A stretch of DNA of 64,000 nt. Source: Paracholeplasma manati (GTDB lineage: Bacteria > Bacillota_I > Bacilli_A > Acholeplasmatales > UBA5453). Both the position numbers and the translations under genes were made by a program. The stretch lies in assembly GCF_025742995.1 (NCBI RefSeq), contig NZ_JAOVQM010000007.1, positions 17,663 through 81,662 on the forward strand. Direction: 5' to 3'. Under the pieces are notes generated by a model. The model did not search any database. It had not been told where the DNA came from and was given only the letters and a program-made list of their open reading frames with translations. Within the stretch, counting starts at the first letter, position 1, and every line of letters begins with the position of its first letter. Below are positions 8,602 to 15,345 of this stretch, in pieces.

Positions 8602-9120
8602 GTGCACATTTCCGGTAAACTCATACGGGATATGAAACATGGTAGTGAAAAAGCCTTCACCACCATTTATGAACACTATCATAAATTGATTTACTACATC
8701 GTTTTCCAATACGTTAAAGACGTTGAGGTTGCGAAAGATTTAACCCAAGATGCATTCATCAAAATGTACAATGAAGTGAGAAAAAACGACGAACCTATCC
8801 ATTTTCACCCTTGGTTTATCGCTTTAACGAAAAACATCGTTTTTGATTATTTTCGTCAAAACAAACTAAATCGAGTGGACAAAAACAGTGAGAAAACTTT
8901 AGCAGAATTCCCCGATCCTAGCTATCAAGCCTCCCCCGGCTCCATATCTTTTCAATCTCTAACACCCTTAGAGAAACAGGTCATCGATTACAAAATCATC
9001 TTCAAACAAACATTTAAAGAGATTGCAGACACCATGGGTTTATCCTTAAGTGTAGTCACAAAAATTTATTATGAAGCGCTCAACAAACTCAGACTTGACA
9101 TGGAGGATAAGTCGATATGA
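8602..9120 (+). CDS. ECF-type RNA polymerase sigma factor (first)
   Basis: A 172-residue sigma-70 family protein of the ECF group. Region 2 is at about residues 12-75 (AFTTIYEHYHKLIYYI, then DLTQDAFIKMY and the promoter-melting helix before HPWFIALTKNIVFDYFR). Region 4 is at about 113-165, with a helix-turn-helix in FKEIADTMGLSLSVV. Region 3 is missing, as in all ECF factors. The start is GTG at 8602 with AAGGGGG at 8588-8593; an ATG two bases earlier is in another frame and closes after eleven codons. The gene overlaps its downstream partner by four bases (ATGA). A TATAAT box at 8486-8491 suggests a housekeeping promoter. The stimulus is unknown. Confidence 0.88.
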   Translation: MHISGKLIRDMKHGSEKAFTTIYEHYHKLIYYIVFQYVKDVEVAKDLTQDAFIKMYNEVRKNDEPIHFHPWFIALTKNIVFDYFRQNKLNRVDKNSEKTLAEFPDPSYQASPGSISFQSLTPLEKQVIDYKIIFKQTFKEIADTMGLSLSVVTKIYYEALNKLRLDMEDKSI

Positions 9121-9452
9121 TGAAAAAAGACAAATTAATCCGATCTTATCAACAAGACTTCAATGAAGCATTCAACGTACCCCCGATGTTGGATGATATC
9201 AAAGCTGAGCTCACATTTACCCCCCCTATAATCTTTAAAGGCATTGTTAAGTTTCGTCTACTCACAGAACTGTTGATTAGCTTCAACGTGATGTATAAAG
9301 TCTACAATGACTATCGTAATGATAACATGAGTTTTAGTGAAACACCCGAAGAACGTAATATCACGATGTTGTTAATCATCGCTGGCACATCCTTCTTACT
9401 TTTCCTAATCGATCTTTCTCATAAATCTATCAAACTTCGTAAAAAGAGATAA
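9117..9452 (+). CDS. Likely membrane anti-sigma partner of the first ECF factor
   Basis: A 111-residue protein overlapping the sigma gene by four bases, with GGAGG at 9102-9106. The N-terminal 40 residues are polar and cytoplasmic; a hydrophobic stretch lies at about 47-65 and a strong membrane segment at about 86-105. Its N-terminus shares a pattern with the protein behind the second ECF gene: a Tyr-x-x-Asp block, then DDIKAEL here against DDLKHKL there. A small membrane protein translated together with an ECF sigma gene is normally its anti-sigma factor. No ZAS zinc motif (HxxxCxxC) is present, so this is inferred from context and the shared N-terminus. Confidence 0.6.
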   Translation: MMKKDKLIRSYQQDFNEAFNVPPMLDDIKAELTFTPPIIFKGIVKFRLLTELLISFNVMYKVYNDYRNDNMSFSETPEERNITMLLIIAGTSFLLFLIDLSHKSIKLRKKR

Positions 9453-9469
9453 AGAAATGAATATCCAGT

Positions 9470-9535
9470 CCCCGTTAAGAAAACACAACAAATCATTCAA
9501 ATTGTTGAGTTTTCGATAAAAGGGGTCTTTTTTCT
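9470..9535 (+). terminator. Large hairpin terminator
   Basis: Long imperfect stem: CCCC (9470-9473) with GGGG (9522-9525), then AAAAC with GTTTT and CAACAA with TTGTTG inward, followed by a run of T. Confidence 0.7.
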
Positions 9536-9584
9536 TTAATAATGCGTTTTCTATGTATGAAGTTTTATAACTTTTCAAAAGCGT

Positions 9585-9613
9585 TTGAATCCACTTCATA
9601 AAGACTGTATACT
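9585..9613 (+). promoter_or_regulatory. Promoter of corA
   Basis: TTGAAT (9585-9590), 17 bases, TATACT (9608-9613), 23 bases before the corA start. Confidence 0.75.
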
Positions 9614-9635
9614 GATAATAAGGCAGGTGATTTTT

Positions 9636-10646
9636 ATGAAATTTAAAGACTATTTCACCCCAAAGTCGATGATTTATACGGGTGAACATACCAATATTCA
9701 AACCACCATCAAACATTATCAATACAATTCAAAAGAACTGATTATTACCAATGATTTTACTAAATTAGATGGATTCAAACATTATATCCAAGTCATCGGT
9801 TTAACTGAAGTGGATCGAATCATGGCTTTAAAAGAGTTATTCCCCATTGAACCGCTCATTTTGGAAGACGTATTCAATGTAACTCAAAGAATTAAAATCG
9901 ATGATCGTAAGGAATACATCTTCGCTGTATTTCATGTGAACTATTATAAAGAAACGATTAAAGAAGAATACATGAGCTTATTGTTCTTTAAAGATACCAT
10001 CATCACGTTCCATGAAAGAGAACCTGAATGCCTAGAAGCACTTTATCCACTATTTGAGAGTTATTCTGAACTCAGAGAACGTGGAACAGATTTCCTATTT
10101 TATCAAATACTAGACATCATTACCGATAGACACATCGATTTGATGGAGTACAATCAACTCCTCACAGAACAAATCGAAGAAGAAATCCTTGAATATAAGT
10201 CAGTTGACCAAGAAGAGTTCTATCAGATGCGAAAGTCGTTACTTAAACTCAAGAGTAATGTCACCCCAATCCTAAACCAAATTGATAAGATATTATCTAG
10301 TCAAAAAGGGTATATATCTGCTGAGCAACTACCCTACTTTGATGACTTGAAAGACCACTTATCTCGCTTGGATGAACGCCTCAATGAAGCCAGAGAACTC
10401 ATGCGTCACTTATTGGATTTACACATCAACAACCAATCAAACAAGATGAATGAAATCATGAAGACACTGACCTTGTTTTCAGCCATCTTTATCCCGTTAT
10501 CCTTTCTAACAGGATTCTTCGGGATGAACTTTGTCCATTTCGATGTCCTTAGTTATGAGCATGCAGTACTGATTTTTGTCCTGGCTTGTTTCTTGTTAGC
10601 GGCTGGCATGATCTATTTATTCAAACGAATGAACTGGTTCAAATAA
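9636..10646 (+). CDS. corA: CorA-family magnesium/divalent cation channel
   Basis: A 336-residue CorA-type channel. The large N-terminal cytoplasmic domain (about 1-270) is acidic and helical. Two membrane helices lie at the C-terminus, with the signature GMN in GFFGMNF directly after the first, as required for the selectivity loop, and a short basic tail (FKRMNWFK). The start at 9636 is supported by AGGTGA upstream and by the promoter at 9585-9613, which excludes the in-frame start at 9585. It probably supplies Mg2+ along the membrane potential. It sits between the two ECF modules but has its own promoter and terminator. Confidence 0.92.
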   Translation: MKFKDYFTPKSMIYTGEHTNIQTTIKHYQYNSKELIITNDFTKLDGFKHYIQVIGLTEVDRIMALKELFPIEPLILEDVFNVTQRIKIDDRKEYIFAVFHVNYYKETIKEEYMSLLFFKDTIITFHEREPECLEALYPLFESYSELRERGTDFLFYQILDIITDRHIDLMEYNQLLTEQIEEEILEYKSVDQEEFYQMRKSLLKLKSNVTPILNQIDKILSSQKGYISAEQLPYFDDLKDHLSRLDERLNEARELMRHLLDLHINNQSNKMNEIMKTLTLFSAIFIPLSFLTGFFGMNFVHFDVLSYEHAVLIFVLACFLLAAGMIYLFKRMNWFK

Positions 10647-10672
10647 CCCTCCATTATGGAGGGCTTTTTCTT
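10647..10672 (+). terminator. Intrinsic terminator of corA
   Basis: CCCTCCA (10647-10653) and TGGAGGG pair perfectly around a short loop, followed by CTTTTTC. Confidence 0.88.
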
Positions 10673-10726
10673 TCATACAGATTTCAAATAATCGAATCTA
10701 CATAAAAAAATCTTAAAATGTGGTGT

Positions 10727-10781
10727 TATAATCAACATATGATGTGTATCTGTTAAGCCGTTTTTTAAGCAAAAACAGATA
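10727..10781 (+). promoter_or_regulatory. Possible housekeeping -10 box with leader hairpin upstream of the second ECF gene
   Basis: TATAAT at 10727-10732 without a clear -35, followed by a perfect inverted repeat TATCTGTT (10747-10754) / AACAGATA (10774-10781). This would be a second, distal promoter in addition to the ECF-type promoter at 10817. Confidence 0.35.
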
Positions 10782-10816
10782 TAAAAAAATATTTTTCAAA
10801 AAAATTTTAAAAAAGT

Positions 10817-10847
10817 GGACAAAAATGACTTTTTTTTCGTTTTATTA
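10817..10847 (+). promoter_or_regulatory. Putative ECF promoter of the second sigma operon
   Basis: GGACAAAA starts at 10817 and CGTTTTATTA at 10838, with 17 bases between GGAC and CGTT. Spacing and sequence equal the elements at 742 and 53499 (minus strand). Because it stands before the sigma gene itself, it suggests autoregulation. Confidence 0.65.
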
Positions 10848-10889
10848 AGTGAGAAGAGAATTATTTGTCCATTAATAGGGGGAAGATTA

Positions 10890-11420
10890 ATGGAAACAAT
10901 CAGACTGGTTGAGGGAATCCGTAGAAGGAGCGAGTCTGCATTTAGAGAGGTTTACGACAATTACTTTAAGTTATTGAAACACATCATCTACAAAATGGTT
11001 AGAAACCATGAGATTGCAGATGATCTGGTACAAGAAACATTCATGAAAATGTACGAGCGTATACACACGTACACAGTGGACACCAACTTTAAGTTTTGGT
11101 TAATTCAAATTGCAAGAAACACGACTTTAGATTACCTCAGAAAAGAACAAAAACAACTCAACATCACGGTGAATGAAGAAGCTGTCGGGGATTACATCGA
11201 CGATCATCAACCCGATAACTACGAACATCTTTATAAAAAGATAGAGAACATCGTGACCAAAGACGAATATGAAATCGTCATTTTAAGAATCTTTCATGGA
11301 TTGAAGTTTCACGAAATCGCGTCCATGTTGGATATAACCACTGCGGTGGCAACAAACAAGTACTCAAGAGCAATAAAGAAGTTAAAGAAAGAACTTCGTG
11401 AGGAGGATTTACATGAGTAA
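10890..11420 (+). CDS. ECF-type RNA polymerase sigma factor (second)
   Basis: A 176-residue ECF sigma factor. Region 2 is at about 15-80 (SAFREVYDNYFKLLKHI, ADDLVQETFMKMYERI, then FWLIQIARNTTLDYLR). Region 4 is at about 120-170, with the helix-turn-helix FHEIASMLDITTAVA. The ATG at 10890 has GGGGGAAG upstream; a longer reading from 10815 would begin inside the promoter. The gene overlaps the next by eight bases. The same promoter pattern at three loci in this window makes this factor the likely reader of the GGAC/CGTTTTATTA element. The operon continues with an anti-sigma-like protein, a lipoprotein and a secreted protease. Confidence 0.9.
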   Translation: METIRLVEGIRRRSESAFREVYDNYFKLLKHIIYKMVRNHEIADDLVQETFMKMYERIHTYTVDTNFKFWLIQIARNTTLDYLRKEQKQLNITVNEEAVGDYIDDHQPDNYEHLYKKIENIVTKDEYEIVILRIFHGLKFHEIASMLDITTAVATNKYSRAIKKLKKELREEDLHE

Positions 11421-12006
11421 GAAAATTAAAGCTTTAGTCCAAAAGTATGAAAAGGACATGCAATTTGAAAATCGATTTGATGATCTAAAACACAAACTCG
11501 ATTTAATTCCTGATGCAGAAGTGAAAAGCGAAGTATTTACAATTAAAAGAAAAGTAATGCCTGCGTATGTAATGATGGTTGTATTACTTATGTTAGTTAC
11601 CGGTATTATTGGGCTACAATTCGGCCTCAATGGGGATTTAAATGAAAATCAACCTAGTTTAAATCCAGTTGATATTCAGTTGATGGAGGAATTTGATATT
11701 TATAATAGAGAATCCGTTAAGTCTATTGTTATTAACTCCAATATCATCATTTATTTATACGTTGGATATAAGGGCGTTGATAAGAAACTTATGGTTAGAG
11801 TAGAAGCAAAAGGATTTTACATTACAATGCAAGGCACAGCCAATAATAATGAATTTTACCAAGCTACTAATAGTTCTTTTGTGGTCGCAAGTATTGAAGA
11901 TGAAATTGTTGAGATTGACTTAAGCTTTTATGACAATAGTGTTTATGTGACTACCATAAATCAAACAGTGGATTTCTCATCACACTTTGACTGGTTAATG
12001 GACTAA
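11413..12006 (+). CDS. Likely anti-sigma factor, single-pass membrane protein
   Basis: A 197-residue protein whose start at 11413 overlaps the sigma gene, with AGGAGG at 11401-11406. Residues 1-50 are cytoplasmic and charged, about 52-72 form a membrane segment, and about 73-197 are an outside domain that looks beta-rich. The topology is that of a membrane anti-sigma factor whose outside part senses a signal. The N-terminus shares a Tyr-x-x-Asp and DDLK pattern with the partner of the first ECF factor. No known anti-sigma domain is recognised, so the role rests on position and topology. Base use is more AT-rich than in most neighbours. Confidence 0.62.
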   Translation: MSKKIKALVQKYEKDMQFENRFDDLKHKLDLIPDAEVKSEVFTIKRKVMPAYVMMVVLLMLVTGIIGLQFGLNGDLNENQPSLNPVDIQLMEEFDIYNRESVKSIVINSNIIIYLYVGYKGVDKKLMVRVEAKGFYITMQGTANNNEFYQATNSSFVVASIEDEIVEIDLSFYDNSVYVTTINQTVDFSSHFDWLMD

Positions 12007-12010
12007 TCCA

Positions 12011-12493
12011 ATGAAAAAATACTACATATCAGCGATTCTACTATTATTCATGGTTCTATCCGGATGTACATCACAAAAGGTAGAACAAAAGGTGCTTTAT
12101 AAGATTGATAAACAAACCTCATTCTCAAATGTGGAAATGTTAGATCATTTAGATGACTATAAGGATGGTTTGGTTATTAGTATCGTTATTCAATCAGAGT
12201 ATGTTACGGATGAATATAAAACCAAAATTCAACCAGGCATGTCTGCTGAAGAAATCGATCTAATCATCAAACAAATGAGAGAAGTTTCTAAAAGTTATTT
12301 CTCAACATTGAATCAAACCTTTATTCAAAAATACAATCTTGAAGAGCTAGGTGTTGTAGAGTTTGCGACATATAGCCCAGATATCACCATTTATTTAGGT
12401 AAAACAGAACTTACATTGGAACAAATAGATAAATTAATCTTACTATCCAAACAAGAGGAAGTTTTATTTGTAGAAGTCAAACGCTTTAACTAG
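12011..12493 (+). CDS. Lipoprotein resembling the prodomain of the next protease
   Basis: A 160-residue lipoprotein with lipobox LSGC (Cys19). Its mature part aligns by eye with residues of about 65-160 of the S8 protease that follows: both have a V-x-V strand, IDL-x-I, an R-x-x-x-K-x-F helix, an N-x-x-x-IQ segment, LE then V, Y-x-P, and a closing I-x-x-I strand. In the protease this region lies between signal peptide and catalytic domain, where the inhibitor I9-type propeptide normally sits. The lipoprotein is therefore best read as a stand-alone propeptide-like inhibitor or folding helper. It starts four bases after the anti-sigma gene. The relation is seen by eye only. Confidence 0.6.
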   Translation: MKKYYISAILLLFMVLSGCTSQKVEQKVLYKIDKQTSFSNVEMLDHLDDYKDGLVISIVIQSEYVTDEYKTKIQPGMSAEEIDLIIKQMREVSKSYFSTLNQTFIQKYNLEELGVVEFATYSPDITIYLGKTELTLEQIDKLILLSKQEEVLFVEVKRFN

Positions 12494-12507
12494 GGGGACA
12501 TATTTTG

Positions 12508-14196
12508 ATGAAAAAATTATTATTAACAACCATAATTGTGCTAGGTATGACCTTCTCGTTAATGGTGAATATGAAGAATTCTGTGGTTGTTCTTGGGTCT
12601 AACAACCAAGAAGAACCAAAAGATAAAATCGTGTTTGAAGGCTTTAATTTAAACCAATCTGCTTCAACCGATGAGATTCAAGAAGAAGTATCCGAAAATG
12701 GTAGCGACATCGTTACTGTTCAAGTTCAATTTGACTATGAATTCGCTAGTGATATTAGAAATAGAATCAGCAGACGTACAAATATCGACTTATTCATTGC
12801 TGAACAAAGAAAACAAATGAAAGATTTTCATTTGAAGATGAATAGTTATTTAATCCAAGAACTTGGATTAGAAGGATATGAAAATGTATACCCATCATCA
12901 TACGCACCTTTTGTTGATTTCTATTTTGAAAAGGATGTCTTTATTCAAAATTCTGAAGAAATTGTTGGTGAAATTATTGATGATGAAAATGTTTCTTTAG
13001 CTTATATACAAAATTCAGAAGAGTATACTGATACAAATATTTATACGGCTATTAACACTATTGGTGCATATGAAGCACTTGTTTCAAATGAAGTTAGTGG
13101 TGATGGTGTTACTATTGGTGTACTCGAAAATTCAGGTATCGTTGAAAGAAAACATCCTAATCTTGTTGGGTCGAATTTAACCGTTAGAGACGAATGGTGG
13201 TTTAGTGAAACCATTTCATCTCACGCAACGATGGTTGCTTCAGTGATTGGTGGCAATACAGGAATTGCAAGAGATTCAAGATTATTGAGCGTTCAACTAG
13301 TTTCTAGCCCAAAAGAGGAAATTGATTGGATGTTGGATCGTGGTGTAAATATTATAAACTTAAGCTGGGGAGATTTAGATTCAACTGGCGTATATTCAAG
13401 CCAATCAGCCTACATGGATTATATTGTTAGAACTACATTTGTTACTATAGTTGCAGCTGCAGGTAATAATGGCACTACATCTAAATTTATTACAAATCCA
13501 GGTCTAGGATATAACGTCATAACTGTAGGTGCAAGTAATTCAACAGGTAATTACCGTGATGATTACTCATCGTATTTAAAACAAATCGGACCCTCAAAAC
13601 CGAACATTGTTGCACCATCAGGATTCACCGTACCCAATATAACGACTATTCTTTCTGGAACCAGTTTTGCTGCTCCAATTGTAACAGGATCGATTGCACT
13701 TATAATGGAATCAAATCCTGAATTAAAAGTATATCCAGAAAAGGTTATGGCATTAGTCGCATCTTCGGCGAAAATGATGTCAATGCATCCTACGATTGGT
13801 ATTGAGGGATACAACGAAGAAGTAGGTGCAGGGTTATTTGATTATAAGAAAACTGTAGAAAACATACCTACAACATTTGGTTACATTAATTCTACAGGTG
13901 TGTCTGGCATTTATAAACAAGTTTACCTATACGTAGAATATGGACAAAGTGTAAAAGCATCAGTAGCTTGGTTACTTAATTCCAATAATACTACAACCAT
14001 TAAATTAACCGACTATGATCTAAGATTATTTGATCCAACCGGTAGACCTGTTGCATCCGCAACCTCAAGTCATAACAACATTGAAGTCGTACAATATACC
14101 GCGCATATGCCTGGTTATTACAGATTACAAATCATCCAAAACGGTGCGCTAGCGAACGGTTCCGATTGGGTATCCTTATCATACAGTATTCGATAA
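12508..14196 (+). CDS. Secreted S8 (subtilisin-like) serine protease with propeptide
   Basis: A 562-residue exported protease. A signal peptide occupies about 1-25, a propeptide-like region about 65-165, and the catalytic domain about 180-440. His239 (SSHATMVA), the oxyanion Asn (AAAGNNG) and Ser386 (LSGTSFAAP) are in place. At the Asp position the sequence reads GVLENSGI, so Glu207-Asn208 replaces the usual Asp. A C-terminal beta domain of about 100 residues resembles a P-type or pre-peptidase C-terminal domain. The ATG at 12508 is preferred over an adjacent TTG; GGGGG lies upstream. It is the fourth gene of the ECF operon. Codon use is more AT-rich than around it. Confidence 0.85.
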   Translation: MKKLLLTTIIVLGMTFSLMVNMKNSVVVLGSNNQEEPKDKIVFEGFNLNQSASTDEIQEEVSENGSDIVTVQVQFDYEFASDIRNRISRRTNIDLFIAEQRKQMKDFHLKMNSYLIQELGLEGYENVYPSSYAPFVDFYFEKDVFIQNSEEIVGEIIDDENVSLAYIQNSEEYTDTNIYTAINTIGAYEALVSNEVSGDGVTIGVLENSGIVERKHPNLVGSNLTVRDEWWFSETISSHATMVASVIGGNTGIARDSRLLSVQLVSSPKEEIDWMLDRGVNIINLSWGDLDSTGVYSSQSAYMDYIVRTTFVTIVAAAGNNGTTSKFITNPGLGYNVITVGASNSTGNYRDDYSSYLKQIGPSKPNIVAPSGFTVPNITTILSGTSFAAPIVTGSIALIMESNPELKVYPEKVMALVASSAKMMSMHPTIGIEGYNEEVGAGLFDYKKTVENIPTTFGYINSTGVSGIYKQVYLYVEYGQSVKASVAWLLNSNNTTTIKLTDYDLRLFDPTGRPVASATSSHNNIEVVQYTAHMPGYYRLQIIQNGALANGSDWVSLSYSIR

Positions 14197-14230
14197 TTGA
14201 TTCACTAAAACGAAAGGGGGGATCATCTTG

Positions 14231-15217
14231 ATGAAGGTATTAGTTGCTGAAAGTAATCAGAAACATAGAGACTTACTCGTTCAGTATTTAGAAGAAGAAC
14301 AAATCCAAGTATTAACAGCAGCCGATGGCCAAAAAGCCCTCGAAGTATGGTCCAATGAAGATCCAAAGATCATCATTATGGACATCAACATGCCCGATAT
14401 GGATGGTTTCTCTATCATCGAAGAAATTCGTAGACGTGAATTAGACCATACCTATATCATTGTTGCAACCGAACATGAAGAAGTCATTTTAGGTAGAAGT
14501 TTTGATGTCGGTGCCGATGATTTCATCTCTGTACCGATTCGTAAGACCGAACTCATCTATCGTATCAAAGCGAGTGAAAAAGTCATCTCTAATCAAGAAA
14601 ATCAAACCGTGATTTATGCGCTTGCACAACTCACGGAAACCAGAGACATTGAAACTGGTAGACACCTCGAACGCATTGGTATGTATACCAAGGTTATCGC
14701 AACCGAACTTAAGAATCATCCGATTTATAAGGAACATGTCACCTCGCAATTCATCAACCATTTAACGTTATCCTCGGTATTGCATGATATTGGTAAAGTC
14801 GGTATTGAAGATGCTGTATTACGTAAAAAAGGTATTTATACCGATGAAGAACGTAAAACCATGCAAGCCCATACCATCATTGGTGCGAGCACCATCGATA
14901 AAGTGGCGGATAAATACCCATTCATGGGCTTCCTTAAAATGGCCTCAGAAATTGCGCGCTATCACCATGAAAAATGGGACGGCACTGGTTATCCAGAAGG
15001 TTTAAAAGGCGAAGATATCCCATTATCCGCTAGAATCGTTGCGATTGCTGACGTGTTCGATGCGTTGATTTCTGAACGTTATTACAAACCAAAATACAGT
15101 TTTGAAGAATCTAAACGCATCATCCTAGAATCCTCAGGTAAGCACTTCGACCCAGTGATTGTCGAAGCCTTCCTCAAACATGAAGCAGAATTTTATGCGA
15201 TTGCTCATTTGGATTAA
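14231..15217 (+). CDS. Response regulator with HD-GYP phosphodiesterase output
   Basis: A 328-residue two-domain protein. The receiver domain (about 1-120) has the phospho-acceptor Asp in IIIMDINMPDMDG. The HD-GYP domain (about 140-325) shows HDIGKVGI, HTIIGA, HHEKWDGTGYPEG and ADVFDAL, the metal ligands and GYP motif of cyclic-di-GMP phosphodiesterases. It follows the protease gene after 34 bases without a terminator, with AAGGGGGG as ribosome site, so it may belong to the same transcript. No sensor kinase lies nearby. TTG at 14228 is a less likely start than ATG at 14231. Confidence 0.9.
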   Translation: MKVLVAESNQKHRDLLVQYLEEEQIQVLTAADGQKALEVWSNEDPKIIIMDINMPDMDGFSIIEEIRRRELDHTYIIVATEHEEVILGRSFDVGADDFISVPIRKTELIYRIKASEKVISNQENQTVIYALAQLTETRDIETGRHLERIGMYTKVIATELKNHPIYKEHVTSQFINHLTLSSVLHDIGKVGIEDAVLRKKGIYTDEERKTMQAHTIIGASTIDKVADKYPFMGFLKMASEIARYHHEKWDGTGYPEGLKGEDIPLSARIVAIADVFDALISERYYKPKYSFEESKRIILESSGKHFDPVIVEAFLKHEAEFYAIAHLD

Positions 15218-15234
15218 AACCGAAAAACACATTC

Positions 15235-15260
15235 AAAACGCCTGACTAAGGCGTTTTTAA
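15235..15260 (+). terminator. Intrinsic terminator
   Basis: AAAACGCC (15235-15242) and GGCGTTTT (15250-15257) around TGACTAA, with trailing T. Confidence 0.85.
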
Positions 15261-15345
15261 TATATAAAGGGTGCGTTTTTCTGGAAAATCGTTATAATAG
15301 AAGTAGAATATCTTTCATAATTCTTTTATTTTAGGGGGAAAGCGT

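Noticed and set aside
8600..8635. ATG at 8600 as start of the first ECF sigma gene
   Set aside because: It is out of frame with the sigma sequence and reaches a stop after eleven codons; GTG at 8602 gives the ECF protein.
10815..10889. Longer N-terminus of the second ECF sigma factor
   Set aside because: The in-frame extension covers the ECF-type promoter and the extra residues do not resemble ECF region 2; the ribosome site supports 10890.
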